Shown in pieces: positions 47,837-57,728 of a stretch of DNA of 64,000 nt; the first letter of the stretch is position 1, and every line of letters starts with the position of its first letter. Origin of the DNA: Colwellia sp. 75C3 (GTDB lineage: Bacteria > Pseudomonadota > Gammaproteobacteria > Enterobacterales > Alteromonadaceae); contig NZ_PJAU01000061.1 in assembly GCF_002836255.1 (NCBI RefSeq), positions 300,601-364,600 on the forward strand, given 5' to 3'. The notes beneath the pieces are model-generated. The model had not been told where the DNA came from. It saw only the letters and a program-made list of their open reading frames with translations, and searched no databases. A program made the position numbers and the translations under genes.

Positions 47837-49861
47837 CTACAGTTGAGTTGCTAAAACCAGACCTTGTTTAATTGCACGCTTAGCATCAAGCTCTGCCGCC
47901 ACATCTGCACCACCAATTAAATGGTATGGCTTATTCAAACCTGCCACTAATTCTCTAGCAGGGTCTTGGCCGGCACAAATAATGATATTATCAACATCGA
48001 GTATCTGTTTTTCTCCTGCGATGCTTAAATGTAAACCTGCATCGTCAATTTTGTGGTACTGACAAGAAGAAACCATTTTTACTTGCTTGTTTTTAAGACC
48101 CATACGATGGATCCAACCAGTAGTTTTACCCAAGTCAGCGCCTACTTTAGTCTCTTTACGCTGTAGTAAAAACACTTCACGTGCGGGTGCTGATACTTGT
48201 GCTTTGACCCCTTCAATACCTGCGCGTGCTTGCAGTGTCATATCAACACCCCACTCTTTCATATACGCTTCAATATTTTGACTTGTCGATTCGCCTGAAT
48301 GTACTAAATATTCAGAGACATCAAATCCGATACCACCCGCACCAATTACCGCTACTTTTTTGCCTACCGGCTTTTTATGTCGAAGCACATCAATGTAGTT
48401 CAAAACTTTTTTGTGCTCAATACCTTCAATAGGTGGTGTACGCGGATTGATTCCCGTAGCTATCACGACTTCATCAAAATCACTCTCATTTAGCTCTGTA
48501 GCAGTTACTTTAGTGTTTAATTTAACGGTTACACCCGTTAACTCAAGTTGGCGAGAAAAATAACGAATTGTTTCAGAGAATTCTTCTTTACCTGGTACTT
48601 GCTTGGCTATATTAAACTGCCCACCGACTTCATTTGCCCCATCAAAAAGTGTTACCTCGTGACCTGCTTCAGCAAGCGCTGTAGAGGCAGACAAACCTGC
48701 CGGTCCTGCACCCACTACTGCAATTTTTTTCACGAGCTTTGTTGGAATAATATTTATTTCTGTTTCAAAACAAGCACGAGGGTTAACTAAACAACTGGCC
48801 ATTTTCCCTAAGAACACATGGTCTAAACAAGCTTGATTACAACCAATACATGTATTAATTTCATCGCTACGACCTTCTGCCGCTTTATTAACAAATTCAG
48901 CATCAGCTAAAAAAGGACGCGCCATTGAAATCATATCGGCATCGCCATTTTGTAATACTTCTTCAGCCACTTCAGGGGTATTAATTCGATTGGACGTGAT
49001 CACTGGGATACTAAAATGTTCCTTATACTTGGCTGTTACCCAAGTAAAAGCAGCACGCGGCACCTTGGTTTGAATAGTAGGTATACGCGCTTCATGCCAG
49101 CCAATACCGGTATTGATAATTGTGGCTCCAGCCTTTTCAATCGCTTGACCAAACTGAACGACTTCTTCAAAAGTACTGCCACCTTCAACAAGATCCATCA
49201 TAGACAAGCGGAATATAATGATAAATTGTTCGCCAACGGCTGCACGGATACGACGAACCACATCAACACCAAATTTTATCCGGTTCTCATAAGCGCCGCC
49301 CCATTCATCATCACGTTGATTGGTTCTTAAAGCAGTAAATTGATTAATAAAGTAGCCTTCAGACCCCATTACTTCAACACCATCGTAATTTGCTTCTTTT
49401 GCTTTTAGTGCCAGATTAATGAATCCTTGCAGTTCGTCTTCTAGCATTTCAGCGGTAGCCGCTTCTGGTTTAAATGGATTAATTGGCGCTTGAATGGCCG
49501 ATGGTGCAATGGGTTTATGATTAAAGGCATAACGACCTGTATGCAGTATTTGCATACAAATTTTACTGTCATACTTATGTACTTCGTCTGTAATCGCTCT
49601 GTGTTTGGCAATGTCTGCTGCTGTTTCAATCAACTTAGTATCAGGGTGAGTAGCACCACGTTTAGTTGGACCATAACCGCCCGTTACAATAAGCCCACAA
49701 CCTCCTTTGGCACGTTCACCAAAAAAGGCAGCCATACGTTTGGTTCCATCGGGGTGTTCTTCTAAACCTGTGTGCATTGAGCCCATTAGAATTCGGTTTT
49801 TAAGCGTAGTAAAACCAAGATCAAGTGGTTCAAACAACTTTGAAAATTTTTGCTTAGACAT
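47837..49861 (-). CDS. fadH: 2,4-dienoyl-CoA reductase (NADPH)
   Basis: A 674-residue enzyme that reduces 2,4-dienoyl-CoA in breakdown of unsaturated fatty acids. An old-yellow-enzyme FMN barrel (about 1-330) is followed by a 4Fe-4S cluster motif CIGCNQACLDHVF...ASC (about 336-354), an FAD-binding VAVVGAGPAGLSAS (about 380) and an NADPH-binding VAVIGAGGIGFDVSEYL (about 505). The length matches E. coli FadH. It is divergent from a TetR gene, with two operator-like palindromes in between. Confidence 0.94.
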   Translation of the reverse strand: MSKQKFSKLFEPLDLGFTTLKNRILMGSMHTGLEEHPDGTKRMAAFFGERAKGGCGLIVTGGYGPTKRGATHPDTKLIETAADIAKHRAITDEVHKYDSKICMQILHTGRYAFNHKPIAPSAIQAPINPFKPEAATAEMLEDELQGFINLALKAKEANYDGVEVMGSEGYFINQFTALRTNQRDDEWGGAYENRIKFGVDVVRRIRAAVGEQFIIIFRLSMMDLVEGGSTFEEVVQFGQAIEKAGATIINTGIGWHEARIPTIQTKVPRAAFTWVTAKYKEHFSIPVITSNRINTPEVAEEVLQNGDADMISMARPFLADAEFVNKAAEGRSDEINTCIGCNQACLDHVFLGKMASCLVNPRACFETEINIIPTKLVKKIAVVGAGPAGLSASTALAEAGHEVTLFDGANEVGGQFNIAKQVPGKEEFSETIRYFSRQLELTGVTVKLNTKVTATELNESDFDEVVIATGINPRTPPIEGIEHKKVLNYIDVLRHKKPVGKKVAVIGAGGIGFDVSEYLVHSGESTSQNIEAYMKEWGVDMTLQARAGIEGVKAQVSAPAREVFLLQRKETKVGADLGKTTGWIHRMGLKNKQVKMVSSCQYHKIDDAGLHLSIAGEKQILDVDNIIICAGQDPARELVAGLNKPYHLIGGADVAAELDAKRAIKQGLVLATQL

Positions 49862-49984
49862 GGTTTTCTCTCTTTATATTGCGCAGTGAAATTTCAATAC
49901 TTTCACTGCTTATGTTAAAAAATGAGGTTATTCCGCACTGATTAATTTATTGGCCAAATTAGGATCACACACCCCAAGCTCAAG

Positions 49985-49997
49985 TTGACACTGTCAA
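49985..49997. promoter_or_regulatory. TetR operator-like palindrome 1
   Basis: TTGACACTGTCAA has TTGACA and TGTCAA arms around a central C. It lies 124 bp before fadH and 82 bp before the chosen TetR start. An almost identical copy follows 43 bp on. Confidence 0.65.
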
Positions 49998-50027
49998 GTT
50001 AGCGTAAACAAAAGATACACCTTGAAT

Positions 50028-50040
50028 ATGACACTGTCAA
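50028..50040. promoter_or_regulatory. TetR operator-like palindrome 2
   Basis: ATGACACTGTCAA matches 12 of 13 bases of the first site and is also followed by G. It falls inside the longer possible TetR frame, which argues for the later start at 50079. Confidence 0.6.
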
Positions 50041-50078
50041 GATTGCTTGTTCGAGTGTTTATTGCTAAATTGCCTGTT

Positions 50079-50693
50079 ATGAAAAATATTGAAGAAAAAT
50101 CAAAGTATCACCACGGTGATCTACGCGAAACGCTGCTGGTAGTGGCGACTGAAATGTTACAAGAAAGTGGTCTAAAAGAAGTTTCCTTACGTAAACTTGC
50201 TTCACGTGTCGGCGTTTCTAGAACAGCCCCTTACCATCACTTCAAAGATAAAAACGCCCTGCTTTGTGGTATAGCCGAAAAGGGGTTTGAGCAACTACAC
50301 CAAATCAACAAATGTGGCTCTAAACTTGAAAAACTGTCAGTAAAAGAACGTTTTTATCGCTTTATCCATGATTATATTCAATTTGCTAACAACAACCCTG
50401 AACTTTATGAGTTAATGTTCGGCCGTACAATATGGAAAGATGAAAGTAGCACGCTTGAACTGCGTGATTCAGCCTATCCTTGCTTTCAATTTCAAGTAGC
50501 TATGACTCAAGAATGGCAAAAACAAGGGCTGTTTAATGTCGATGATAATGCCTTGCGGGTATCCCAAGTCTTATGGGGCACAGTACATGGCATAGCTAAG
50601 CTATTCATTGATGGTATATATACTGATAACAGTAAAATTGATGAGATTTGTGATTATGCAGTCAGACTATTTCTAACAAATTCGAAAGAATAA
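50079..50693 (+). CDS. TetR-family regulator, probably of fadH
   Basis: A 204-residue regulator from the ATG at 50079. The frame opens at 50022, but an operator-like repeat lies between, and homologous proteins usually begin close to the KYHHGDLRETLL motif seen here at about residues 8-19. The helix-turn-helix is VSLRKLASRVGVSRTAPYHHFKDK, and the C-terminal domain is of the TetR_C_33/WHG type (LYELMFG). I infer repression of the divergent fadH, perhaps relieved by an acyl-CoA. Confidence 0.88.
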   Translation: MKNIEEKSKYHHGDLRETLLVVATEMLQESGLKEVSLRKLASRVGVSRTAPYHHFKDKNALLCGIAEKGFEQLHQINKCGSKLEKLSVKERFYRFIHDYIQFANNNPELYELMFGRTIWKDESSTLELRDSAYPCFQFQVAMTQEWQKQGLFNVDDNALRVSQVLWGTVHGIAKLFIDGIYTDNSKIDEICDYAVRLFLTNSKE

Positions 50694-50832
50694 AAATATT
50701 TGCCTATAACGGCTATCTGTTCAAAAGCCAATAGAAAGGTGACATGTCAGTTACTTCAACTATGATTATTAAATGCATGTACTATGTTTTATCGTTTATT
50801 TTTCTTAAGGACTAACATTTGAGCAATATCTT

Positions 50833-52059
50833 ATGACAAATAACCCCGAGTCCACTGCGCAAAAAATAACAGTCGATCAACTTGAGCCTGGTATGTATGT
50901 TTTGTCTGTTCGAACCAAAGGTAAGGCGGTCAGTGTAAAGTCTGAAGGTTATATAAGTTCTAAAGAAAGTATCCAAAAGCTGATTAAAGCAGGTATTACT
51001 CACTTAACCGTAGATCCCAGTAGACAAAAACAAGTAGAAAAAATTGATAAAATCCTGCCAGAAGTTAAAGAAAAAATAACGCCAGCCAAGTCGAAAAAAA
51101 CGGGTAATGGGATTTCATTAGATCAAGAAATGAACAAAGCCAGTAAACTCTATGATGATGCAAAAAGTTTACAGCATAAGATCCTTAACAACCTTACCGA
51201 ACACAAAACGATTAATGTATTAGAAGCAAAAGAATCTACCGATGCCATTGTCGACTCAATATTTCGAAATAAAGATGCATTATCTTGCATGACACGCCTA
51301 CGTATTAAAGATGAGTACTTAGTAGAACATTCGCTCAATGTTTCCATCTTAATGGCTTTATTTGCTAAGCATTTAGCCTTTGACCGTGAAATTATTGAAC
51401 AACTAGCCCTTGGTGCTTTTTTGCATGATATCGGTAAAGTATTAGTCCCGCCTGAAATATTACACAAACCAGGGAAGCTGACACCACAAGAGTATGATGT
51501 GATGAAAAGCCATGTCGACTTAGGCATGCAAGTGCTCAAAGAAAGCCCTGACTTACCTGAACTCGTGTTGGAAGTAGTACAGCAACATCATGAACGTCTT
51601 GATGGTAAAGGTTATCCTAATCAGTTAAATGAGCAAAAAATCACTCAGTATGGCCGTATGATAGCCATAGTGGATAGTTACGATGCTATGACGGCAGAGC
51701 GAGTTTATAAGGCTGGTATGCATCCTATCAAAGCCTTTAAAATTTTAATGAATGATGCACCGAATAGTTATGATAATACCTTGGTTGAACAATTTGTTAA
51801 CTGCCTTGGTATCTACCCAATAGGTACTTTAGTCAAACTTACCAGTGGTAAACTTGGCCTGATAAGCCGCTTAAATACAAGTCAGCCTTTACAACCTTGT
51901 ATTCGAGTATTTTATAACACTCGACTTAATCAAGCCATCGCAATGGAAGAGCTAGATCTTAGTCAAGCTAAGCATAAAGATCAGGTTGATTGCTGTATCA
52001 AGCCTAGTGAGTTCAATATTAATTTACTCCGTTTTTTCAAAGCGGCTTTTCAAAGTTGA
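50833..52059 (+). CDS. HD-GYP cyclic-di-GMP phosphodiesterase with DUF3391
   Basis: A 408-residue cytoplasmic protein. An N-terminal DUF3391 domain (about 8-130, with LEPGMYVLSV) precedes the HD-GYP domain (about 145-320), which shows EHSLNVSILM, the HD pair in FLHDIGK (near 198-202) and HHERLDGKGYP (near 255-265) with GYP intact. It should hydrolyse cyclic di-GMP. A 90-residue C-terminal extension follows. Transcribed alone. Confidence 0.94.
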   Translation: MTNNPESTAQKITVDQLEPGMYVLSVRTKGKAVSVKSEGYISSKESIQKLIKAGITHLTVDPSRQKQVEKIDKILPEVKEKITPAKSKKTGNGISLDQEMNKASKLYDDAKSLQHKILNNLTEHKTINVLEAKESTDAIVDSIFRNKDALSCMTRLRIKDEYLVEHSLNVSILMALFAKHLAFDREIIEQLALGAFLHDIGKVLVPPEILHKPGKLTPQEYDVMKSHVDLGMQVLKESPDLPELVLEVVQQHHERLDGKGYPNQLNEQKITQYGRMIAIVDSYDAMTAERVYKAGMHPIKAFKILMNDAPNSYDNTLVEQFVNCLGIYPIGTLVKLTSGKLGLISRLNTSQPLQPCIRVFYNTRLNQAIAMEELDLSQAKHKDQVDCCIKPSEFNINLLRFFKAAFQS

Positions 52060-52123
52060 TCAATTCATAGAGCATAGCTACCAGCTAACCACATTTAAGG
52101 GCTATTATAACTAATAGTAGGTA

Positions 52124-53428
52124 TTAACCTTTGTCCCTCTTCGCCTTATACTTTCGATATCTGTTGATATTCTTCTGTAATGCTTCTTTTACGGTAGATT
52201 GCTCAACAAACTCTGCTGCTTTTTTCGGATTATTGCGAGCAAGACTTCGATGAATACTGTTAGAAATATTCAACATGTCTTTGTCATTGCTTACTAAGTG
52301 GAGATTATTGATGACAAAGTCCGTATTACCATAAACCGAAGATTGGAGCAGCTTTATGGTCGATTGTCCCTGATCAATTTCCGTTTGTTGATTAAGCCAA
52401 TTCAATGCTGTTTCTGGATCCTCCCTGCTCCATTTAACAATTATATTGTCGGCATAACGTTGTTTTACTTTTGGTTCCGCCTTATCTAGATACCAGTTGG
52501 CCGCCGCCGTTGGTTCAGATCTTATCCAGCTTCTTAATACTTTTTCTTGTAACTTTGATCTTTCCTCACTGTCTTCAACGGTCTCAATCCATTCAATGGC
52601 TTCTTGTGGATCGCGTGTAACCCATGAATGAACAACATTATCTTTGAGTCTTCTGTCTGCCAATTCATTTGTTCTTTCCATCAGCTCCGAAAACTCAGCT
52701 TTTGTAGTAAAAACCTTTGTCATGCCTGTAACAGCACTGTATGTACTCCTTGAATTATGAGAAAGTTCGATAAGCCTATCGAACGCACTCTGAAAATCCT
52801 GTTTAGTTAATTGCGCGAAGATAGGATTTAGTACATTTGAGTTATTAGCAACGATACCTTTAGATCCATTTTGATTAATAAACCAGTAATACGCGGCAAG
52901 CGCATCTTTTTTCGTCCAGGTTCGAATAACACTTAATGTTACCGACTCTTTTGATTTTTTCGAGGTAAGGTGTTCTTCTATGTAGGCCAATGACGCTTGC
53001 ACGTTCTCTTCAGCATATTTACTTAACAATATGGATAATAGCGATAGATTTTCTTTATCATTAGCCGTATTTTCCAACTGCGCCAAAGCTTGTTCTAATT
53101 CTTGTTTGCTAAAGGTATTAATCAGGTTATAAGCTTTTGCAATACTCGCCATATCCATACCATTACCAAGTATTGATTTAATCTCATCTAATGTTTCATT
53201 CATGCTGACGACCGCCACTTTAAAAGTATTATTATTGTGAGGGGTCTGCTTTTTAGAAGATGTTACAACCGTATTTTTTATGTTTTCATTATCTACGAGT
53301 AATGCATTTTCGGTCAATATAGAACGGTTAGAAGACGTTAGCTCGGATGACTGAGATTTATAACTATAACCAAGATAAAAAGTGATAAGCAGGGAGAGAG
53401 TCCATAGCAGTCCAAGTATTTTATTCAT
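52124..53428 (-). CDS. Membrane-anchored helical-repeat protein, unknown function
   Basis: A 434-residue protein from the ATG at 53428, preceded by AAGGATATAGGA. A longer frame to 53482 adds a low-complexity KNKNKNK stretch. Residues about 3-23 form a membrane anchor (ILGLLWTLSLLITFYLGYSY). The rest is helical, with repeated motifs in which tryptophan and aspartate recur: IRTWTKKDALAAYYW, VHSWVTRDPQEAIEW, LRSWIRSEPTAAANW and IVKWSREDPETALNW, each about 33-35 residues apart. This resembles a TPR/HEAT-like solenoid, predicted periplasmic. I do not know its function. Confidence 0.82.
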   Translation of the reverse strand: MNKILGLLWTLSLLITFYLGYSYKSQSSELTSSNRSILTENALLVDNENIKNTVVTSSKKQTPHNNNTFKVAVVSMNETLDEIKSILGNGMDMASIAKAYNLINTFSKQELEQALAQLENTANDKENLSLLSILLSKYAEENVQASLAYIEEHLTSKKSKESVTLSVIRTWTKKDALAAYYWFINQNGSKGIVANNSNVLNPIFAQLTKQDFQSAFDRLIELSHNSRSTYSAVTGMTKVFTTKAEFSELMERTNELADRRLKDNVVHSWVTRDPQEAIEWIETVEDSEERSKLQEKVLRSWIRSEPTAAANWYLDKAEPKVKQRYADNIIVKWSREDPETALNWLNQQTEIDQGQSTIKLLQSSVYGNTDFVINNLHLVSNDKDMLNISNSIHRSLARNNPKKAAEFVEQSTVKEALQKNINRYRKYKAKRDKG

Positions 53429-53763
53429 TAATCCTATATCCTTATTTTTATTTTTATTTTTAAACCAACGAAGACTACCCAATTTTATTTGTAAACCCAG
53501 AACGGATTTGAACCACCCCTCTTAATAAAACACTGGTAAAGCCCTATTACTTATTTTACTTGATCTATATTTTGTCTCGTTTAAATAGACGACTCACTGA
53601 TGGGATATTAGCTATATATAATAAACCTTAATTTAATTAATCCGTTAGGTTATCTAATGCAATACATAATCTCATAATTTTAGGCCCGCACAAGTAAGTG
53701 GATATAAAAAAGATGTAATAAAGGTACAATAAAGATAAACAATATTTTTAATATAAATGTCTA

Positions 53764-53781
53764 TTTAGTGTACTTTTATCC
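53764..53781 (+). promoter_or_regulatory. Weak BaeR-like box candidate
   Basis: TTTAGTG-TACT-TTTATCC followed by ACATT. The second half and flank equal the 17904-17921 box; the first half is poor. The nearest plus-strand gene is the broken PAS-GGDEF at 54157, about 380 bp away. The gap 53483-54156 holds no intact gene that I can support. Confidence 0.25.
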
Positions 53782-54156
53782 ACATTAGTTTCTTTCCAAA
53801 CAGCCCTCCTTATTCCATGGTCTATAAGGAGCTGCTCTAACGATAAACCTAGTTATTTATATTCTGCGGCAGGTGATTCGAAACCAGAGATCCCTGCTTC
53901 GATATAAACGGGTATAACTTTCATAATTAAAAACCGCAAAACTGTATATTTAAATAGTGTGGTTTTATTGGATGACTTTAGGACGTTTTATTAACAAAGA
54001 CAGCATGAAAAATATATTTTCACTCTGTGAATATCAGCTTGGCTTATTAGTTACGTTATCTTTTATTATTCTATTTTCTTTAACAAAAACATTAGCTTTA
54101 GCGTATATGTTTCCTATACTTCATTTTCTAAGAGGAAAATATATCTCATGAAATAA

Positions 54157-55172
54157 ATAGCCCCTTGTACAGAAACCCTATCAAAGCTTCAACTTCGTTT
54201 AGAGTTAATTTTAACTCATGCTGGTGAAGGCATATATGGCTTAGATGTTACTGGAAAAACCGTTTTTGTTAATAATGCCGCGGCCAAAATGGTTAATCTT
54301 ACCTTAAAAGAAATGCAACAAAGCTCAAATCACTCACTTGTTCATCACCACAGACCAAATGGCAGTGAATACCATCAGCGAGATTGTCCTATTTTTTCAA
54401 CGCTTAAAGATGGCATGCCTCGTCACGGCGATGATGAATATTTTATCCGAGCTGATGGTTCATTTTTTCCTATTGAATATTTCGCCAATGCTATTATTGA
54501 AAATAACGAAATTACTGGTGTCGTGGTTAATTTTATAGATATTACGCAGAGGAAAAAAGACAATGAGTTACTTTTACAGTATCAAACAAACTTAGAATCA
54601 TTGGTCAATAAAAAAACCCAAGCACTACAAGAAGCAAATAAGAAGTTATTGAAAATGTCTTTAATAGACGGTTTAACCGATATTTCTAATAGACGCGCTT
54701 TTGATACAACTTTAGCTAATGAAATGCTTCGTGCGACTAGAAATAAAGAACACCTTACCTTGATGATTGCTGACATTGATTTTTCAAACAATTTAACGAT
54801 ACATATGGACATTGTGCCGGCGATGAATGCTTAAAGGCCGTTGCTTCAACGATAAATAAAACCTTTAGAAGGCCTGGTGATTTTGTTGCCCGATATGGAG
54901 GAGAAGAATTTGCAATAATTATCCCTTCAATATCTCTCGACCAAAGCATAACAATGGCAAACGTGTTAATTAAAAATATAGAATCACTTGAAGTTGAAAA
55001 TAAACTTTCAAGCTGTAGCCGTTTTGTCACCATAAGTTTAGGGTTAGTAAATTATATACCTTCACCGGAGAATACCGCTGAAGAACTGATCAATTTTGCT
55101 GATAAAGCGCTTTATCATGCAAAAAAAACGGGTAAAAATAAGTGTGATATTTATGAGTTAGATAAATTCTAA
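54157..55172 (+). pseudogene. Frameshifted PAS-GGDEF diguanylate cyclase
   Basis: The first frame runs from after a stop at 54154 to 54834: a PAS domain (LTHAGEGIYGLDVTGK, then EYFANAIIENNEITGVVVNFIDITQRKK), a coiled coil, and the GGDEF start (SLIDGLTDISNRRAFD, IADID). One T is missing in the T-run at 54780-54784, where a GGDEF domain should read DIDFFKQFNDTYGH. The second frame continues FNDTYGHCAGDECL, RYGGEEFAI (active-site GGEEF) to 55172. No good start exists before the PAS part. A hydrophobic frame at 53957-54151, another frame, may be the lost N-terminal membrane part. A sequencing error could explain the single-base shift but not the missing start. Confidence 0.8.
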
Positions 55173-55221
55173 GATTCTTCTCTTTTTGTTCCATAACATT
55201 ATCGCTTCAGTGCCCGCTTTA

Positions 55222-55253
55222 AACTGTTGTGATATAAAAATATCACAACAGTT
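55222..55253 (+). terminator. Stem-loop after PAS-GGDEF
   Basis: AACTGTTGTGATAT (55222-55235) pairs perfectly with ATATCACAACAGTT (55240-55253) around AAAA, 50 bp past the stop. The T-run is weak (CATTTAG). Confidence 0.6.
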
Positions 55254-55517
55254 CATTTAGATATATTTATCATCAACTTAATTAGTGAAAAACTCACTTA
55301 TGCACGCTTTTTATAGCAGAATATAGATATAATCTCCACATTATATGCAACCAGCACCTTATTAAATAATATCTATCAGGCGACAATAATCATTGTTCAA
55401 AGAGTTGAATTATTATTTTTTAAATAATGACTAACTTAATGTTTAAAAGCTCGATAAACTTGTTCTTCATATTTTTCTTTAGTTATAAATACAATTTCAT
55501 TTAAATAGGAGCACTTA

Positions 55518-57632
55518 GTGCCAACATCTTCACTTATATCAGCTACGTCAGACAACAAAATTGCCGCGCCAATTGCTAAAAAAATTCCCCATAAAATGGA
55601 AATTCATGATCATCAACGTATTGATAATTATTATTGGATGCGTGATGACCAGCGAACTGATGAAGAAATATTAGCACACCTTAATGATGAAAATAACTAT
55701 GCTGATGTTATGTTAGCGGATCAAAAACCGTTGCAAGAATCACTGTTTGAAGAGCTGAAAGCGCGTATCGTCAAAGACGATAATACCGTGCCAGAAAAAG
55801 ACGGTAAATATTGGTATCACAGCGAAATTAATGGTGAGCAAGAATATTCAAATTATTACCGTTCAACCAGCTTTTCAGGTGAAAATAAAACGCTGTTATT
55901 AGATGTTAATGATCGAGCTAAAGACCATGAGTTTTATGATTTAGGTGATTTATCGATAAGTCCTAATGATCAATTAATGACAATATCGGAAGATACTGAC
56001 AGCCGCCGTATTTACACTATTTACTTTAAAGACCTGAACAAACCTTCTGACTCACAAGACGTTTATTTAACAGATACGCTCATTGAAACTGAAGGACAAA
56101 TTGTTTGGGCTAATGATAATAAAACCGTATTTTATGTAAAAAAAGATCTAGAGACCTTATTAGGCACGCAAGTTTACCGCCATAAATTAGGCACGCCGCA
56201 AGCTGATGATGTGCTTGTGTATGAAGAAGACGATCACAGTTTTTATATGAGTTTAGATAAGAGCAGAGATGATTCTCAGCTTTATATTTGTTTGCATGCC
56301 ACTGAATCAACCCATTATTTAGCGCTCAGTGCAGATGAGCCTGATGGCGAGTTTGACGAACTATTTCCGTATCAAGAACAGCACGAATATCACGCTGATA
56401 AAATGGGCGAAAACTTTTATATTGTCACCAATTATCAAGCTAAAAACTTTAGATTAATGAAAGCCGCTGTCAGTCAGGTTAATGATATCAATAACTGGCA
56501 AGAAGTGATCCCACACAGAAAAGATGTATTGCTAGAAGGCATTGAATTATTTGAAAATTTCATTGTGGCCACTGAACGAGAACACGGACAAATTCGTTTT
56601 ATTGTTCATACCACTCAGGGTGAAAATGCTGGCCATCACTATCCTTTATCTTTTGATGATCCTTGCTACTTTGCTTGTCTTGGCGATAACCCTGAGCCAA
56701 AAAGCACCACAGCAAGATTATACTATTCAAGCTTAACAACACCTGGCTCTTTATTTGAATTCGACCTAGCTACCGGTGAGCGAAAGCTACTTAAACAGCA
56801 AAAAGTATTAGGTGACTTTACCAAAGAAGATTATCAATCAGAGCGCTTATTTATTACTGCTCGTGATGGCATAGAAGTACCGGTATCTATTGTTTATCGC
56901 AGTGATAAATTTAAAAAAGATGGCACTAACCCACTACTACAATACGGTTATGGTGCTTATGGTATTACCATAGACCCTGACTTTTCCAGTCAAACGTTGA
57001 GCTTACTCGACCGAGGTTTTGTTTACGTTATCGCTCATGTTCGTGGCTCAGAAATGTTAGGCCGAGAATGGTACGAAACAGGAAAAATGGCACATAAACA
57101 AAATACCTTTAACGACTTTATTGATGTTACTAAGGCATTGGTTTCACAAGGATATGGCGCTAAAGATAAAATATTCGCCTCTGGTGGAAGTGCTGGCGGT
57201 TTGTTAATGGGTGCAGTGGTCAATCAAGCACCTGAACTCTATTTAGGCATCGGCGCCCATGTGCCATTTTTAGATGTGTTAACAACTATGCTCGATGAAA
57301 GCATACCGCTAACCACCAATGAATATGACGAATGGGGTAATCCAAATGAGGCAGAAGCTTACAATAGCATCTTAGCGTATTCGCCTATTGATAATATCAG
57401 CGCGCAGCACTACCCCAACATTCTTGTTACCACCGGATTACATGACTCACAAGTTCAGTATTTTGAACCAATGAAGTGGGTAGCAAAAATGAGAGAGTTT
57501 AAAACAGATGATAACCTGCTGCTCTTTAAAACTGATATGGAAGCAGGACATGGCGGTGCTTCAGGGCGTTTTAAAAGTTTAAAAGAAAAAGCCTTAGAGA
57601 TGAGCTTTTTTATCTCATTGTTAGCTAAGTAA
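55518..57632 (+). CDS. ptrB: Oligopeptidase B (S9A serine peptidase)
   Basis: A 704-residue peptidase that cuts short peptides after basic residues. It starts at GTG 55518 with AGGAG upstream. The N-terminal propeller domain (about 20-420) has DNYYWMRDDQR near the start. The alpha/beta-hydrolase domain holds the nucleophile in ASGGSAGGLLMG (near residue 557), the acidic residue in TGLHDSQVQYFEPMKW and the histidine in EAGHGGASGR. The length is typical for PtrB. No signal peptide, so cytoplasmic. Transcribed alone. Confidence 0.94.
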   Translation: MPTSSLISATSDNKIAAPIAKKIPHKMEIHDHQRIDNYYWMRDDQRTDEEILAHLNDENNYADVMLADQKPLQESLFEELKARIVKDDNTVPEKDGKYWYHSEINGEQEYSNYYRSTSFSGENKTLLLDVNDRAKDHEFYDLGDLSISPNDQLMTISEDTDSRRIYTIYFKDLNKPSDSQDVYLTDTLIETEGQIVWANDNKTVFYVKKDLETLLGTQVYRHKLGTPQADDVLVYEEDDHSFYMSLDKSRDDSQLYICLHATESTHYLALSADEPDGEFDELFPYQEQHEYHADKMGENFYIVTNYQAKNFRLMKAAVSQVNDINNWQEVIPHRKDVLLEGIELFENFIVATEREHGQIRFIVHTTQGENAGHHYPLSFDDPCYFACLGDNPEPKSTTARLYYSSLTTPGSLFEFDLATGERKLLKQQKVLGDFTKEDYQSERLFITARDGIEVPVSIVYRSDKFKKDGTNPLLQYGYGAYGITIDPDFSSQTLSLLDRGFVYVIAHVRGSEMLGREWYETGKMAHKQNTFNDFIDVTKALVSQGYGAKDKIFASGGSAGGLLMGAVVNQAPELYLGIGAHVPFLDVLTTMLDESIPLTTNEYDEWGNPNEAEAYNSILAYSPIDNISAQHYPNILVTTGLHDSQVQYFEPMKWVAKMREFKTDDNLLLFKTDMEAGHGGASGRFKSLKEKALEMSFFISLLAK

Positions 57633-57640
57633 ATTGCTGA

Positions 57641-57686
57641 CTTTGTTATTCACAAGCTTGGTTTCTCACGTTTGTGAATAACAAAG
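57641..57686. terminator. Stem-loop between convergent ptrB and phosphodiesterase genes
   Basis: CTTTGTTATTCACAA (57641-57655) pairs perfectly with TTGTGAATAACAAAG (57672-57686) around a 16-base loop, 8 bp past ptrB. It lies between convergent genes, so it may end both transcripts, although T-runs are lacking. Confidence 0.65.
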
Positions 57687-57728
57687 ATCACCTAAAAAAA
57701 TTGAGCTGAAATCCAAATAATTATTTAT

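Noticed and set aside
54163..54192. A frame reading ISHEINSPL, resembling a histidine kinase H-box
   Set aside because: The match is short, in a frame that soon stops, and overlaps the PAS-GGDEF remnant; probably coincidence.
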